From Pseudomonadota bacterium (GTDB lineage: Bacteria; Pseudomonadota; Gammaproteobacteria; Burkholderiales; SG8-39), in the NCBI GenBank assembly GCA_947455195.1, contig CANGMI010000001.1, positions 620,001 to 684,000 of the forward strand: 64,000 nucleotides of DNA, written 5' to 3'. The translations under genes and the position numbers were made by a program. Shown here one piece after another: positions 62,675 to 64,000 of the stretch (position 1 is its first letter; each line of letters starts with the position of its first letter). The notes beneath the pieces are model-generated. The model saw only the letters and a list, made by a program, of their open reading frames with translations, ran no database searches and was not told where the DNA came from.

Positions 62675-63742
62675 TTACTGCGCCTGGATGCTGGCCGCCT
62701 TCACCACCTTGCCCCAGGTGACGTACTCGCGGTCGATGATGCGGGTCAGCTCTTCCGGTGAGCAAGGCTGCGGCTCCATGCCATGCTGCAGGAGCTGATC
62801 ACGGATGTCAGCGGCGGAAAGCACCCGTGCCAGCTCGCGATTGAGTCGCATGACGATATCGCGCGGGGTGCGTGCCGGCGCGATGAATGCATACCAGTTG
62901 GTCGCCTCATAGCCCGGATAGCTCTCGGCCACGGTGGGCACCGACGGGAAGAAGGCCGACCTCGCAGCCCCGGTCGTGGCGAGCGCGCGAATCTTGCCCG
63001 ACTTCACGTGCGGCAAGGCCGACGGTGCCGAGGCAAACACCGAGGGCACCTGATTGCCGAGCAGATCGGCCATCGCCGGCCCACCACCCTTGTACGGCAC
63101 ATGCACGATGTCGGCCCGCGCCACCATCCGGAAGAGCTCGCCCGCCAGGTGCCCGGTACCGCCGATGCCCGAGGTGCCGAAGGTCATGCTGCCGGGCCGG
63201 GCATTGGCAAGCGCGACATACTCGGCCAGCGTCTGCGCCGGCACCGAGGCATGCACGACGAGCACGTTGGCAAAGACCACACCCATCGAGATCGGCGCAA
63301 AGTCACGCCGCGGGTCGTAACCCAGGTTGCTCACCATGTGAGGCGCAACGGCGAGCGGACCCACCGCCGAGAGCGAGAGGGTGTAGCCATCCGGCTGAGC
63401 TCGCGCGATGGCTTCGGCGGCGATGTTGCCCCCTGCCCCTGCACGATTCTCGACCACCACCTGTTGCCCCAGTTGCTCACCCAGGCGGCGCGCGACGATG
63501 CGTGCCGCAGTGTCGGTACCGCCCCCCGGCGCAAAGCCGACGGTGAGAAGGAGCGGCCGCGACGGGTAGCTCTGGGCGAAAGCCGACATCCCCCCCAGAC
63601 CGGCGCTGAGGGCCAGCGCTCCGAGTGCGAGGTAGCCCAGCGCATTCGAGAGTCCGGTGGCTCGCACGAGGCGCTTGCCCGCGATCCGGCAGGGAGGATG
63701 GCAGGACACGTTGGCGGGCTTGCACAGGTCAATCAGAGTCAT
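62675..63742 (-). CDS. Bug-family substrate-binding protein
   Basis: Third periplasmic tripartite-tricarboxylate receptor of the window, 355 residues. The N-terminus is long for a signal peptide: about 30 polar residues before the hydrophobic core LGYLALGALALSAGLGG, with cleavage near SAFAQSYPSRP. Marks are LLLTVGFAPGGGTDTAAR, VVVENRAGAGGNIAAE and VHVPYKGGGPAMADLLG. ATG 63742 overlaps the stop of the upstream oxidoreductase (ATGA); a start nearer the signal core is possible. No transporter membrane genes are near. Confidence 0.9.
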   Translation of the reverse strand: MTLIDLCKPANVSCHPPCRIAGKRLVRATGLSNALGYLALGALALSAGLGGMSAFAQSYPSRPLLLTVGFAPGGGTDTAARIVARRLGEQLGQQVVVENRAGAGGNIAAEAIARAQPDGYTLSLSAVGPLAVAPHMVSNLGYDPRRDFAPISMGVVFANVLVVHASVPAQTLAEYVALANARPGSMTFGTSGIGGTGHLAGELFRMVARADIVHVPYKGGGPAMADLLGNQVPSVFASAPSALPHVKSGKIRALATTGAARSAFFPSVPTVAESYPGYEATNWYAFIAPARTPRDIVMRLNRELARVLSAADIRDQLLQHGMEPQPCSPEELTRIIDREYVTWGKVVKAASIQAQ

Positions 63743-64000
63743 GGGCACAGTAGGATCTTTCCGATGGCGTCGCCGCGCTCGAGCCGCTGATGGGCGGCGA
63801 CAGCCTCATCGAGCGCAAATTCATGATCGATGCGCGGCCTGATGCATGCCTGCATCTGGGGCCACAGGCGATGCAGGAGCCCCTCGGTGATCAGTGCCTT
63901 GCGCTCGATGGCCAGCGGACGCAGCAGCGAGCCGGTGATGCGCGCACGCTTTTTCATCAGGAGTTCGAGAGGCACGCTGTAGGTCGGCTCGCCAGCCCCG
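63739..64000 (-). CDS. Quinone oxidoreductase, PIG3-like (N-terminus cut by window edge)
   Basis: Only the last 86 residues are in the window. They include ELLMKKRARITGSLLRP, a hallmark of the PIG3/QOR branch of NADPH:quinone oxidoreductases, then a C-terminal catalytic-domain tail with AAHQRLERGDAIGKILL. Its stop overlaps the start of the Bug receptor gene, so the two are translated together; the pairing may mean that the receptor's ligand and the enzyme's substrate are related, which is only a guess. Confidence 0.85.
   Translation of the reverse strand, partial: GAGEPTYSVPLELLMKKRARITGSLLRPLAIERKALITEGLLHRLWPQMQACIRPRIDHEFALDEAVAAHQRLERGDAIGKILLCP

Noticed and set aside
1-64000. CRISPR arrays, tRNA or rRNA genes, insertion sequences, prophage genes
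   Set aside because: Nothing with the needed repeats, cloverleaf, rRNA sequence, transposase or integrase was seen.

Overview
The window is a G+C-rich, tightly packed stretch of chromosome from a betaproteobacterium, most likely of the order Burkholderiales. The reasons are the gene set (a dcd/apbC pair facing metG, the hda to panD run, tamAB, a full cco cluster beside fnr and hemN), three periplasmic receptors of the Bug (tripartite tricarboxylate) family, and several family III CoA-transferase and aromatic catabolism genes. I see no rRNA, tRNA, CRISPR array, insertion sequence or phage gene. The genus cannot be named from this sequence.

Layout. 1-5097 (minus): a signalling operon of a Ser/Thr kinase fused to a degenerate cyclase-like domain, a receiver-like protein and a hybrid histidine kinase cut by the window edge. 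5221-9159: dcd and apbC, facing metG. 9272-13500: a catabolic operon (gentisate-type dioxygenase, RidA, GST, Bug receptor) with a divergent GntR regulator and a palindromic operator. 13626-18107: dnaE and purM. 18182-24528 (plus): a chain of overlapping genes, hda, HAD phosphatase, an iron/B12-type ABC permease and ATPase, pcnB, then folK, panC and panD. 24644-30870 (minus): a small ORF, tamB and tamA.

30874-36253: a divergent cluster with two CoA-transferases, a mesaconyl/itaconyl-CoA hydratase-like enzyme, a CitE-type lyase and a Bug receptor, which together look like uptake and breakdown of a C5 dicarboxylate. 36368-39430: a VOC protein and a compact phosphorelay (kinase-receiver, Hpt, OmpR-type regulator). 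39510-49130: a catabolic island with a TAXI-TRAP transporter, isochorismatase-like hydrolase, zinc dehydrogenase, class II aldolase/decarboxylase, two-subunit Rieske dioxygenase, dihydroxyphthalate-decarboxylase-like protein and extradiol dioxygenase.

49103-61421: the microaerobic respiration region: a SafE-like membrane protein, hemN, fnr, a UspA protein and the cbb3 oxidase genes ccoISNOQPGH. Two FNR boxes are visible, one between hemN and fnr and one overlapping the ccoS stop codon upstream of ccoN. 61676-64000: two quinone-oxidoreductase-like genes around a third Bug receptor.

The parts most worth attention are the C5-CoA cluster, the aromatic catabolic island, the dioxygenase/RidA operon with its operator, the cyclase-kinase fusion, and the paired inverted repeats ahead of the oxidoreductase at 61676.
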